NCBI GenBank assembly: GCA_008692225.1
Contig: VICG01000018.1
Span: 62,001-126,000, forward strand
DNA length: 64,000 nucleotides
Source: Monilinia fructicola
Taxonomy: Eukaryota; Ascomycota; Leotiomycetes; Helotiales; Sclerotiniaceae
Direction of reading: 5' to 3'
Made by a program: the position numbers and the translations under genes. Within the stretch, counting starts at the first letter, position 1; the number at the start of each line of letters is the position of its first letter. Below, piece by piece: positions 10,023 to 22,560 of this stretch. Below the pieces are notes generated by a model, which saw nothing but the letters and a program-made list of their open reading frames with translations, had not been told where the DNA came from and did no database searches.

Positions 10023-11930
10023 GAGTATTCGATGTTGTTATGAAATCAATAGAAGAAAGAAAGTTAGAAAGGATAAATAATGTTCTTCGAAATTTAACGA
10101 AGAGAACTAGAATATAATTATAATAAGTTATTTTTATACTATACAAAGTTAGAAACAGTACTATAATTCTACTAATGAAAAGATATATTGCTTAGTTTTA
10201 CTATTATAGAGATTTTATAATAGAATAATGGCTATTACTTTCTTACATTTAGATTCTATTAATTGCTTATTAATTCTTTCTCGAATTAGATTAAAATACT
10301 AGTGGAATATCGATAATAATTACTTTTGAAATTCCCTTACTTGAAAATAAGTTTTTCAATTAATAATTAATTAAAAGAATCTTATAAATTAATAAATATT
10401 TCGAAATTTTAATTAAATTCAATAGTACTTATAAAAGTATTTATAAAGATATATGTTTTTTATATATCGTATAAATATTATTATTAAAAATTCTTTATTA
10501 AAATTTAATAACGATTAATAAATAACAATTTACTAAATAATATAGAACCTCTTTAATTATTATAATATCTTATTTACGATTTTTGGATTTTATAAATGAA
10601 ATTTGTTTAGGGAATTAAGAATTCTTAATAAAAGATTATTACGATAATATATTAGACTAAAATTAGTTTAAGGTTTGAAAAAGAATAATACATTCTTAAT
10701 TGTTTTTATTTAATAGCTTTCCCGTTTAAAGTTTAGATTTATATAGAAACCAAAAACTAAAAGTTAAAAATTCCTATTTATTATATTTCTAAAAGTTTCT
10801 ATTATTTGTTATCTTTTTTAATATAAAATCATTATTAAGATTCTTAAATAGTTATACTTATAAATTATTATAATATTCATACTTTTAAATTATTAGGTTA
10901 AGTAGAAACTAGTAATTTAATAAAGTGAGTCTATAGATTTGTATAATAGATGTAATCTAAATATAGTTAAGCTATACGGATTTTGCGATGCGCCTAAGGT
11001 TATACTAGGAAAAATAAAAAGAATGATCTATTATACTCTAAAAGATCTTTAAAATGCTTATAAGAAATATTAGTTATATTATATATTGAAATTTTATATT
11101 TTCTGTAAAAGAAGATCGATATTAGTATTAGTTTATATTCCGTTAATTAAATTAATACATATTGAACCATTTCCTTATATACATATTTAAGTCATCTACT
11201 ATATATTCCATCACCACCCTTATTCAGCCAAGCTTGAAAAATGCTAAATATAATCCTTAAATGTTAATATTCTAATAATTACTGTCACTCGCTAAAAGAA
11301 AATCTTCACAATATAAATTCCTCTAATTTTATTTACTAATAAGGGTTAGCCCGCGAGTCCTCAATCCTTACTTCGTTCGAGGCTAATATAAATTCTACTA
11401 ATTCATAAATTAAAAATTGAGTTTTTTCGCGCGGATAATAATAATGATATACTATTATAGTATATAAAAGAAACTGTAGAAGGTAAAGAATAGATAATTA
11501 TTTAGGTAATTCTATCTTTTAAGATTATAGTATATTCAAAAAACTAATATAATAGTACTTATCCTAATTATAAATATCGAGATTAATCATAACAATATAG
11601 ATTAATATTATAATGGAGCTTATATTAATAAAAAGATTCTTTATATTGAATTTTAATTAATTGTTAAAAAAATATATTTATAGAGAAAATCTACTTGAAA
11701 GAATATTCTTTTATAATAAGATAGAAATATATAAAAAGATATCAAATTAAGCTTGTAATTCAAATTATTAAATATAAATTCTAAAGATATTATAGTATTA
11801 TTATAGGATTTTAAAAATATAATAATAATAAAAACAATCCCAATAACTAAAAGAATCTTAATAAAAGTTATTAAAAATATAACTTAAGATTTAACATTCA
11901 ATTTAATATATAAATATTAATATTTTTTAT
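10023..11930. other. 3' flank of the gene and AT-rich DNA
   Basis: The sequence stays moderately balanced for about 100 bases after the stop and then falls into AT-rich DNA. GATAAATAATG near 10,073 could act as a polyadenylation signal. A more GC-rich patch lies at about 11,341-11,435 (GGGTTAGCCCGCGAGTCC and TTTTTTCGCGCGGATAA); I cannot fold it into a tRNA. Near 10,958 a TATAGTTAAGCTATACGG block resembles the start of repeat R2. No gene was seen. Confidence 0.5.
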
Positions 11931-12898
11931 AGTAAATCACTATCATGCTACGAAAAGTCGAAAAAATTATTCTCATGCTACAAAAATCGAGGTGATTTTA
12001 TTATAATGCTATATAGATTCTATAATTTTTGAATAGAATTTAAATTAGATTTTATTTAAAAACTATAGAATCTAAGTTTTTATAATAGATTTTGTAGTTA
12101 TATTATTTCAAAATGGAAGGGTTGGAAGGGTGGAATGGAATGGCCAGAATGGAAAAGCTAGGGTCGGGAATGGAAGGGAATGGAATGGCTAGGGTTGGAA
12201 TGGAAGGGGAATGAAATGGCTGAAAATGGTAGAAGGGCCGAAATGATCACTTTCGAAATGGCCGAAATGGTTGACACCTTCGAAATAGCCGAAATGGTTG
12301 ATTACCTTCAAAATAGAAATGGTTGGAATAATTAAGCTTTGAACGTAAAACAGAAAATGGCTTTTTTGCTTAAATAATTGATCAATGAAAATATTAGTTT
12401 TGAAAATTTATAATCACCTTCGGAATGGCCGAAATAGTTGATCATCTTCGAAATGGCCGAAATAGAGGGTTGGGAATGAAAGGGCTGGAATGGAATGGCT
12501 AGAATGGAATGAAATAGCCAGAATGGAAGGGCTAGAATGAAATGGTTGGAATGGAATAGTCAGAATAATGGCCGAAAGAAGGGTCAAAATAAAAAAGCCG
12601 AAATGGTTAATCACCTTTAAAATGGCTGAAATGGTCGGAATAACTAAATTTCGAACGTAGAACGGAAAGTCAAAGCTTTTTTGCTTATTAATAATTGATT
12701 AATAAAAATGTTAGATTTTCAAAATTTATAATTCACTATTTAAATTCTGAATTTTTTGTATAGAATCTAATTTAAATTCTAAATTAGATTCTATTTAGAA
12801 TAGCTAGAATCTATGTGGCATTATAGTAAAATAAGTTTGATTTTCGTGGTATGAAAGTAAATTTTTTCGACTTTTCATAGCATGAGAGTAATTAACTG
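11931..12898. mobile_element. TIR element family M, copy 1 (Mutator-like MITE) with internal GGAATGG minisatellite
   Basis: The element is 968 bp. The left end reads AGTAAATCACTATCATGCTA, CGAAAAGTCGAAAAAATT and later TTATTATAATGC. The right end, reversed, reads CAGTTAATTACTCTCATGCT, ATGAAAAGTCGAAAAAATTT and later TTACTATAATGC. It is flanked on both sides by the identical 10-mer TATTTTTTAT (11,921-11,930 and 12,899-12,908). Together with the long TIRs, a 10-bp duplication fits a Mutator-like element. The interior is a degenerate minisatellite of GAATGGCC/GAAATGG units arranged as two long tandem halves (about 12,112-12,415 and 12,416-12,740), each ending in a GTAAAACAGAAAATGGC or GTAGAACGGAAAGTCAA block. 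There is no transposase. Confidence 0.78.
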
Positions 12899-12908
12899 TA
12901 TTTTTTAT

Positions 12909-13326
12909 CTATAAACAAATAATTTAAATAATTAAAAATACTATTACTTTTAGATTTTATTTATAATAAACTTTAGAGCAATTCCGAATTATATAATCTA
13001 TTAATGTTAAAACCATAAATTTTTCTTCTTTTTATATTCCTTTTTAGTTTTATTTTTTTATTTTTTATTATATTTTTCCCCTCTTTTTCTTTTTTTTTTC
13101 TAAATCTAAATTTTAAATCCAATAAGGATTTAATCTATTATTATAACCAATTAAAATTAATATTTTAAAACTTTGAAAATTATAATTATTACTTTTACAA
13201 CTCTAATTCTTATTATAAAATAAAAATAATAAAATTTTATTTTTTTAATAAAAGATTTTATTTATAATTAAACCTTTAAAATCTATTTTCTATCTTCTTA
13301 TCATTCTTAGTATTCAAAATCATTGA
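12909..13326. other. AT-rich DNA, nothing recognised
   Basis: Poly-T and poly-A rich sequence between the family M element and a 12-bp minisatellite. No coding signal was seen. Confidence 0.5.
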
Positions 13327-13434
13327 ATTAATAATAAAATTAATAATAAAATTAAGAATAAAACTAATAATAAAATTGATAATAAAAAGATTAATAAAAC
13401 TAATAATAGAATTGATAATAAAATGAATAATAAA
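13327..13434. repeat. 12-bp minisatellite (ATTAATAATAAA)n
   Basis: About nine units of ATTAATAATAAA with single-base variants such as ACTAATAATAAA and ATTGATAATAAA, plus one shortened unit near 13,387-13,398. It is a low-complexity tandem repeat without coding potential. Confidence 0.85.
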
Positions 13435-13721
13435 ATTACGTAAAACAAAAGCCTTACCTTATTTAAAAGGAATAACATTGAAATGAAAGAAAATAAAATC
13501 GAACAATTATAAGTTTCATTTTCATTTTCCTGTTATCATTCAAAGGAAAAAAGTATTCTATTTTTTCTAATAAATATTAATAGTTTCTACCAACTTTATT
13601 TTAGATTTTATTAATTAATTCATCAATTACAAAATTTTGATTATAAAGGAAAGAATTGTTATCTTAAAATAAATCTTTATTTTATAATATCATCAATCAT
13701 GTATTTTCAAAATTAGAAATA
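13435..13721. other. AT-rich DNA between the minisatellite and family Q copy 2
   Basis: No gene or RNA could be supported. The part near 13,490-13,550 has slightly higher complexity (TTTCATTTTCATTTTCC) but no open frame. Confidence 0.45.
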
Positions 13722-14563
13722 TAAGTCGCCTACCCTAATTCTCGCTATCCCCCCCCTATTTGGCGGGTATTTCACACTAAAAACAGCCATTATTATATAT
13801 TAATAAATTTACAAAAAAGAAGTATATATTTTTTAAATTGTAATTAAAGCTTTCATATATAATTATTAATGAACTCTAGAAATCTTGAATTTTTGTGATT
13901 TTTTTTACAAAGAGTAATATAGAATTTTCAAAATTAAAATTTTCGGTTTTGGATTTCTATAGAAATCACATAAAAAATCGAAACTTCGAAAAAAATAATT
14001 ATAACTTTCAAACAAAAATAGTTAAAAATGATTTATAAATTTGTATAAAATCTATAAATTTATATATAGTAAATATACTATTGAAAATACATATAATAGT
14101 TTAAAATCATTAAGTAAATTGAAATTAAAATCTTTATTCAAAATTTTATTATCAAAATCTAAGAATCTATATGAAATATTTTTATTATATGAAATAATAA
14201 ACTATTAAAATAAAAAATTCCATTAAAATTAGTTTGAAGATTCTTTATTTTTTTAGATTATTTTTAGCTATTTTTATTAGATAGATATAACTTTATTTTA
14301 AAGATTTTGATTTTGTATAGTATTTAAATATAAATCTAAAATTAGATTCTTAATATTTCAAAATCTTTTATTATTCTTTATAAAAAAATCGTAAGGATTC
14401 AAGATTTTTAAAATATATCTATTAATATATATTGATTTATTGTTAACAAATTTTATTTATTTTATTTATTATTTAAGGAGTTATTAATACGTTAAGATGG
14501 CCGTTTTTAGTATAAAATGTTGGCTAGATAGAGGCGGTGACGAAAAGTAGGATAAGCGACTTA
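13722..14563. mobile_element. TIR element family Q, copy 2 (Tc1/mariner-like non-autonomous)
   Basis: The element is 842 bp with TIRs of about 90 bp. The left end reads TAAGTCGCCTACCC, then TTCTCGCTATCC with a C-run, then ACTAAAAACAGCCATT. The right end in reverse reads TAAGTCGCTTATCC, then CTAGCCAACATTTTATAC and TAAAAACGGCCATCTTAACG. Both tips are flanked by TA (13,720-13,721 and 14,564-14,565), matching a TA target duplication. The interior aligns with copy 1 (AAAATAGTTAAAAATG against AAAATAGCTAAAAGTA). No open frame, so it was mobilised in trans if at all. Confidence 0.82.
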
Positions 14564-16439
14564 TAACTTTAAATGTTTAGTAAAAATAATATAAAACTAT
14601 TACATTCTAAATATAGCTTTATTAAACTTTTTATTATTAGTTTAGATATCTATAACTTATATATTCTAAAACGTTTTCATTAATTGAAAGCTAATACGTC
14701 TAGAAAAACTACGTAACGTTTATACGGGAACATAGAAACTTTAACAAAAATATATTTTATATTATAACAATGTTATAAATTAAACTAATATATAAAATAA
14801 TATTAAAGTAAATCACTATATTCTATAAGCTACTTATTTTCTAAATAAATAATTATGAAGTTTATTAGATTATATTTTATATTTTATATTTAATATATAA
14901 GATCTATATAGGAATATAAACACTTTAATAATAATGTATCATTATATTATATTAATGTTATAAATTAAGATAATATAAAAAATGATATTAAAAGGGATAA
15001 CTATATTCTATAGATTATATGCTTTCGAAATATAAAATTTTTAGATTTATTAAACTTTTAATTATAAAAAAATGATAAATATTATATTAAAAGCTAAAAT
15101 CTCTTTCTATTTTCTATAATCAATGTTCTTAAATTATATATTTTAATATATTTTATTAATTAAAAGGTCTTTAGCTTAAAAAAGACCATATAATATGTTT
15201 ATAAAAATATAGAAATTGAAATTAAAATTGATATTTATACTATAATAATGTTATAAATTGAAAGAAATATATAAAAAAGTATCGAAATAAAAAATTTTAA
15301 AGTTTATAAGATTTTTGTACTATATATATTTTTATATATTATATATTTCTTAAAAAACTAAAAATTAATTAATAGAATTAATCAATAAAAAATTCATTTA
15401 TATTATAATAGAAAGTATAAATATTATATATTTTTAATAATTTTTAATAATATTATAAAGGATAGATATTTTTTATTAAAATAAAATCTGAAATAATTGT
15501 TTAGGTTTAATTTAAGATAAATCATTGTAATTTAGAACTATGTTTATATATTTTTTTATAAAAAAATTTCTATTTATTAATATTATTATAATAAAAAAAT
15601 ATATTTTATTATTTTGTTTTTATTTTAAATCTATTTTATTTTTTTTAAAAAAATTTAATTAAAAAGTTTGAAATACAAATACTAATCCATAAATAATATT
15701 ATTTTTTATATTAATTATAATAGTTCTAAGAATAATGCAAATAATTTTAATACTATATAATAGATCTCTATAATACAATCTTTTTTCTTCATTTTTTAAA
15801 TTCTAGAAAATTAATAAAATATACGTTAAATATATATAACTAATAAATATATTATGATAAATATATAAAAGAAAAAAATATTACTAATTTTTCTATACTG
15901 GATTTTAAATATAAAATAAAATCAAATATATAAATTAAAAAGACAACTATAAAATATAGAATGAACTTGAATATTACAAATTCAATACAAAAACTTAATT
16001 TATATAAAAAAGAAACTAAAAAACTAAAAAACTAATAAATATTCAATTGAATTTCAATTCTTGTTTCTATTTAGTCTTTATTAAAAAAATATATAATTCC
16101 TCTACTTAAAACGATAAATTAATACTTATTATTATTATAATAAATGAAATATATTCATCTTATAAGTTATATCTATTATATATTCTTTTAATTATATTAT
16201 AAAAACAAAATTTAATAAATTTTAAAAAGAAAATATATTATTGAATTAAATAATTTAAAAATATTTTATATAATAAATGATATAAAGATATTATAATTAT
16301 ATTTATTATAGTATTCTCTTTTATAATAAAATATAAAAACTATTGATTCATATATTTAAAACTATTCAATGAGAATTCATATGTTTTTCAAAAAATATTA
16401 TAACAATCAATATTAATAATAATAATTTATACTTAGTTT
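14564..16439. other. AT-rich DNA, no gene seen
   Basis: Strongly AT-rich, with runs of TATATA and AATATT. No protein motif could be read in any frame and no structured repeat was found. Confidence 0.5.
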
Positions 16440-16779
16440 AATCTTCTATATAGTTAAGTTATTAAAGATTATATAATATACTTATTTATTAATTATTCGA
16501 AATAAGAAAAAATCTTTTTCTATATAAAATTATAGGTTATTTATTTATACTTTTTTTTGAAACTTTTTTTTAAAAACTTAGAATAAAAAGAATCTCATCA
16601 AATAATCTATAATATTTAAGATTATATAATAGTTTATATTTTTAACTTTTTCAATACTTTATAATTATTATTCTATTCTTTTTCCTTATTATTTTATTTT
16701 ATTCCAAATATATTTTTATTATAATCGTTTACTTCTAACAATATTTGTTTCCAAGCTTCATTTTTTTATTTCTTATATG
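16440..16779 (+). repeat. Dispersed repeat R2, copy c, left part
   Basis: It begins with TATATAGTTAAGTTAT near 16,451, as does the copy at 37.4 kb, and carries the same T-rich middle part (TTCTATTCTTTTTCC near 16,670). It is cut at about 16,780 by the 2-kb TIR element, close to the position where copy a is cut by family Q. R2 resumes at 18,779. Confidence 0.55.
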
Positions 16780-18778
16780 ACTTCACGTTGTTTGGGTCAA
16801 TGTCGGGCCATGTAAGCGAGAATTTCGAATTATAATTTCTTCAACTACGAATACATTGCTATATAAATGTATATTATAATATGTTTTTCCCTTAAGAAAA
16901 TATATTATTTAAATGCTAAAAAATTGCTTTATATATTAGATTGATTTATTGAAGTATAATTACTCCCAAATTATTAATATAAGCTAATTCATCTGAAATA
17001 GAATCCTTTAATAACTTTTTTTTCTTTGATTGATCTTTATAATTTAATAATACCTTTTATTAAATGAAAAAGGGTTTAAATAATTCTAATAGAATCAGTA
17101 TAACTATAGGAAGTTCAAAGAGGTTTTTTTTATTGCTTGGGTAGGGAATACAAAGCTTTAAAACTTTGAAGTTAGAAGGGCCGGAATAATCAATTTTATT
17201 AAAAATTTTTAGAGAGTTAGAGAAAGTAATTTATACTATAAGAAAACTTTTTAATTGATTGAAGTAATAAATTTAAAGGAAGATTAATTATGGAAATTAT
17301 TATTTCTATTATATTTTATAATTAATTTATATACTTTTATAATATATTAATAAAATCTTTAAGGATTTTTAACCATTCTTCCTTTCATACGTTTATTATC
17401 TCTATATTATTATAAGGGTATAAAATTTAAGATCTTTTTTTCTTAAATTGGGTATATATATAATATTATATTTGTTTAATAGGGTTGAAATCCAAAGATC
17501 AAGGTAACTATAAAGATTAAACTATTTTGTTAAGTTCGAGGTAAAATTTTGTATAACTATTACTATATACCACTTTATTATTTATTATAAATTAAAAAGT
17601 AAAAAGTAAAATACCTAGATCGGATTTTCTTATACCAAGAGATTAAATAAGACTTTAAATATACAAAAGGAATAAAATATTAATCTTTTTTTTAATCAAT
17701 TATCTTTTTTAAACGTCTTATTAATAATCTATTTCTTCTTATTTACTAGTCGATTATGCCTTTTAGTATTTCTTTTTTAATACTTTTTCTTTTTTTAAAC
17801 TTTAACGCTTTCAAATATTAATATATTTTATATATTTTTTCTTAATTACACTTATTTAAATATTTATTTGCTTGGTTTTTCTCTTGTTCTATTTCAATCG
17901 AAAAAACTATATAGGGATCAATATAGTAGATATAGCATATTCTACTGAAAAATTGTTTATAACTATGATTTTCATTTGAATTTATAGATTATATAATACT
18001 TTTATAATAATATTTATTAAGAATTAAGTATACCTTTTTCCTTTTAAATTCGTAGAGTTATACAAAAGTAGTATAAATAAATATAATTAAATTAGGTTTT
18101 ATTTTTAGTATAGATTTAAAAGCTTTTGTTTATACAACTTATATTTCCTATAAAACTATAATTAAATTAGATTTATTTAATAATAAAGAACAAATGAAAA
18201 TGAACCTTATATATAATAATATAAAATAAGTATTCTTTTAACTTTCTTTTATACATTGCATTTTAATTTGATATTTATTAAAAAATATTTAATTTTTTAA
18301 ATTCTTAAAATATTATAATTATTTCAACAACTTTCCTTTACTAGTAAAACGGAGATTAACCTATATCCTCCTTATTAGCCTTATTTTGAACATTTAATAT
18401 ATCTATAAGAAAAGATTGATTACATTTATTATATATATCAATTCAATTAGTTTTTTGTATAATTTTTACTCTATTCTTTTTATAATACACATAGAATATT
18501 AATGTTATCAATTAATCGCTTCTTATATAAAGCAGGTTATCCCATCAATATTAATTATAGTTTACTATACACTTATAAGAACTTTAATTCTTATAGTTTT
18601 TTGTAAAGCAATAATTGCTTTTTAATTCTATAACTTTTTAAGGTATTTCTTATAATAAAACATTAATTTTTCAATCTATTATTCATTTTTGAATATTGAA
18701 TATATAAAAACGCATTTCCTGTATTAACGCGTTTTTGGCTAATTTTTAGCCCGGCATTGATTTAAAACAACACTAAGT
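16780..18778. mobile_element. About 2-kb TIR element (family U), decayed
   Basis: The left end reads ACTTCACGTTGTTTGGG followed by TCAATGTCGGGCCATG. The right end, reversed, reads ACTTAGTGTTGTTTTAAA followed by TCAATGCCGGGCTAAA. These TIRs are about 34 bp with mostly transition differences, and both are GC-rich islands in AT-rich DNA. The length of about 2.0 kb would suit an autonomous DNA transposon with one transposase gene, but no readable transposase frame or DDE block survives. The target duplication is not clear. R2 sequence flanks it on both sides, so it is an insertion into R2. Confidence 0.55.
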
Positions 18779-19170
18779 ATCTTTATATTATTTTTTTCTT
18801 ATATTATTTTTTATATAATATAATATTTTCTTTATATATTTTATTAATATATTTTAATATTGAAAAAATAATTAAGTTTAATCAATATAATTTTAACTAT
18901 TAAATACTTAACTTTATTATATTTAATATATTAATGATTCTCAAAAAATATTTATCATAAATAAAGAATAGAATGTTTATAGAATATTTTTATATATAGA
19001 ATATTTATAATTGTATTTTTTATTCGTTTTAGAAATTATTAGCTTTTATTATATAATTAAAAATATATTATATATTATAAAAGAACAATTATTTATATAA
19101 ATATATTATAGTATATATTAAATAATAATATCTCTCTTCTTATTGATTATAATATATAAGTATAATAATG
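18779..19170 (+). repeat. Dispersed repeat R2, copy c, right part
   Basis: R2 resumes after family U. The stretch near 18,960-19,150 aligns with 37,900-38,070 and 3,290-3,480 (a shared GAATATATTTTTATA-like and TATTATATAATTAAAA-like order). No open frame. Confidence 0.5.
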
Positions 19171-19204
19171 TTTCATAAAGAATAATCACCTCGCGCTTAT
19201 TATA

Positions 19205-20760
19205 TATAATTATAGAATTTACAGATTAAGGTTAAAGATATATAACAAACTTATAAAAAAAATTAATTTAATAACGATAAATATAAGAATGGAATGCTTA
19301 TGATTTGATAGTTTTTAATTAAACAATACATACCCTATATACAAATAAATTATAATTCATATAAATAAAAGAATTAAATTACAAATTTTATATTATAGTA
19401 TTGTTTAACTTTTACAAAATAAAGAACAAAACTTTGGTATAACACTTAAACTATAATTAATTATAGCTTGATAAAGAATAATTCTATTTTAAAAATAATA
19501 ATATTATAGTTAATTAAAGTAGGTCTATTTTTATAATATGAAGTTTTATTCTATTTCAATAAAAATTAAATAAAAAGTATACATTTAAAAAATATTTTAA
19601 GTAATTAATTTAATGAATTTTCGTTTGTTGAATAATAATGATTATATATTATTAGAGAAAAAGGGAATAATAATTCTAGTATTATTGATATTGTTAAAGT
19701 TATTTATAAAGTTATATTATTATAAGTTAAATATATTCTTAAACAAATGAGAAATATTGATTTAACCATAATAAAGATTAATAAATATTTGAAAATTGAT
19801 TATGCTAAACTTTAAACCTTTGGTTAATCGAATTCAAATTGTTTTTTATTAATAATATTTTTTATATAATATATTTTTAATATCAATAGAATTATATTTA
19901 ATATAGTATTATAAAAAACGCAATAAAGACCTGAGATTTTTTCAATCAAATTACAAAACTATTAATATTAATAAATAGTTGTTTATAATTGTATATTTTA
20001 AAGATAATAAAGAAAACATTTAATTTCTAATTACTCTTTAAATTATAAAATTTAACATTATAAGCATTTATATATGTAAAAATAATACAAAACGTTGTTT
20101 ATATTGTTTTTATATGGTTAATAAAGATTTTAATAAAATTAATATATTAATCTAAAAAGAAATAAGATTATATATATAAAAATAAAAGGTATAATTTTAA
20201 TAATAATATATAAGTTTGATAGCGAGATTGTATATACATTTAATACAATAACCTATTTTTAGGTAATTCATATATTAGGAGTTGATTCGGATTTTATTAT
20301 AAGCGCTTTTTTTATTAAAATTTATTCTAAAAGATTATTTAAAAATAACGAAAACAACGGAAATAAAAATAGATAAGAAAGATAAATAAAATTTAGAATG
20401 CAAACGATATATAAATAATTTATTTAGAAAGAAAAAAGAATAAAAATCAATTTTTTATAAAAAGTTATAAATAATAAATATAATAGAAAATTTCGATTGA
20501 TAATATAATGAACTATTAGGTTTACCTTCAATTATTGATAATCTTAGATAATTAACAAAAAATTATTCAATTGAGTATAAATAGAGATAGAAATGAACAA
20601 TGAAAATAATAAATATATATAGGCTATAGAACTACATACTAAATAGAAATAAAAATAAAGTAATAAAATATATAGTTATTCTAATAACAATAAAAAATTA
20701 TATTGTTTTTATCTTTATAATAATTATAGATTATTAATAAAAAACAATAAGGATTTCTCT
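19205..20760 (+). repeat. Dispersed repeat R1, copy I (degraded retroelement-like)
   Basis: It aligns colinearly with 27,220-29,190 over about 1.5 kb with many transition differences. Examples are AGTTATTTATAAAGTTATATT against AGTTATTTATAAAGCTATATT, TAGGTAATTCATA against TAGGTAATTCGTA, and GGATTTTATTATAA in both. Frames are broken by numerous TAA codons. Length and dispersal suggest the internal part of a retroelement, but no diagnostic enzyme motif could be read. This copy lacks the small TIR element present in copy II and so serves as its empty site. Confidence 0.6.
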
Positions 20761-21829
20761 TATGAAATATTTAAAGATTCATTAAGGGGTATAACTTATT
20801 TATTTTCTTTTTCCTAATATAAGCTTATATTATACTTAATAATCAACAAATTATTCAATTCATACAGTTTAACTAAAATTAAATCAAATCGATTAAAAAT
20901 TTATTACTACTAAAGAATAATTGAATCTTCTTTTAAAAATCTTAAGTATGCTAATAAATATAATATACATATTAAGAAAAGTAAAAGTATTAGAAAATAT
21001 TTATTCTAAATATTTTTAAATTGTATATTATATATAGCTCCTTTCAAGTTAATAATTCATTTATAAACAAAATCATTATAAGAACTATTAACTTAATATT
21101 TTTCTACTTTTTATAAAACAATTAAATAAATAATAACTATATAATCAATATATTCTTATTATAGTTATTATATTAATAACTTAAAGATATTTTTAATTTA
21201 ATGAAAACATTGAATTTAAAACTTATAAGTTATAGGGAATTAAGAATTAAGAAATAAGATTAATATTATAGTCTTAAAGGTTTGAATTATTAATAAGAAA
21301 AAAATATTAAATATAAGATTTGTAATCTTTATAAAGAACTTGGTGGAGGAATATCAAAATATAGAAAATAATTTAAAGAAGATCGATTGTTATTCTTATC
21401 AAACCCTTTATTACAAAAATATATAATCCTTTTTTTTAAATGGCGAGTTAATATCTATAATCGTTGCGGAGATATTATTATTATTATAGGCGGGGGGAAT
21501 ATACAAGTTATACAACTATCATTTATTACGAATAACTATAAAGCATTTTTATTAATTATTTAATTTTAATTATTTTGTAAAGAATAAAGGAATGGGAATT
21601 CAATAATTTCAATAATAATCCTATTTATTAGTAAACTTAAGATCTTAGGGGACTTTTATATAGTATATAGCTTGAAGACATCAAAAACAGAATTTTCATA
21701 ATATTTTTATCTATATTGAAACATATAAGAAAATCTATCTAGAAATAAAGAATTGGTTAAAGAATACTTAGATATATTATATAAAGTATTATAAGTTTTA
21801 TAAATTATAAAAGAATAAAAAAGTGGAAA
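20761..21829. other. AT-rich DNA with repeat fragments, no gene seen
   Basis: A fragment resembling the reverse-orientation edge of R2 occurs at about 20,830-20,935 (AATCGATTAAAAATTTATTACTACT). A GC-rich patch at 21,440-21,500 contains GTTGCGGAGATATT and GGCGGGGGGAATATAC. The latter could be a polypurine tract next to an LTR, but this is unproven. Confidence 0.4.
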
Positions 21830-22560
21830 ATAGTTCTATATAATATATATTATAATATACTATTATAATATTTATCTTTTTTATAGTATATAAAATATTT
21901 TTGATTATACAATGAAAAATTTTAATCTATAAAACAATAGATTATATAAGTATAATATTTAATAAATACTTTTCATTTATGTATAGTATATATACTTTAG
22001 AAAACATTAATAGTCCGAATGTACTTTAAAATTAGTTGTATAATAATTAAATTTCTATCTATTAAAACTAATCCCTTTTTTAATATTAGAATACATTAGT
22101 GAAATATATATTTAACGAAGTGAGATAGGAAGGTATAGATATAACTATGAATATAATACAAAGAATAAAAGTATATAGTTCGGATTAATATTAATAAAAA
22201 TAATTGTTTTTATAAAAGAATATTTTGAATAAAAGAAAAAAATATAAAAAAGAATAAAATGATAACTATAGGGTATATAGACGTTGAGAGTATAATATTT
22301 ATATAGAACTTTGTATATTAAAATCGTTTAATAAAAGATTTTTTATAAAAAAAATCGTTTAGGAAAAATATTTTCTATAAAGAAAGGAAAATAAAAAGTT
22401 TTTAATTTATTTATACTTAAAAAAGGTTTTTTCTTATTTTCATTATAAAACACTAATAGAATTATCGTATAGTCTTAAACAAATTAGCTATATATTAAAT
22501 CAAATCGATTATAAACTTACTACTACTACTATAAAGAACTAGAAAGGATATAAAAACTTT
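21830..22560 (-). repeat. Dispersed repeat R2, copy in reverse orientation
   Basis: Read as reverse complement, it follows the R2 order: a TAGTAGTAG-containing edge, ATAGCTAATTTG, AAAAACCTTTTTT, AAAAACTTTTTATTTTCC and then the T-rich middle. It has no coding capacity. Confidence 0.55.

Noticed and set aside
8099..10146. Open frames on the opposite strand and in other frames across the gene (for example 8,099-8,341, 9,634-10,146 on the - strand and 8,971-9,567 on the + strand)
   Set aside because: They lie inside the well-supported two-exon gene, have low-complexity translations (poly-His, Pro/Ser-rich) and no introns or context of their own.
11345..11400. tRNA-like patch
   Set aside because: GTTCGAGGC resembles a T-arm, but I could not form acceptor, D and anticodon stems on either strand.
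12414..12614. 66-codon frame on the - strand
   Set aside because: It is a translation of the GGAATGG minisatellite (repeated Ser/His/Pro units).
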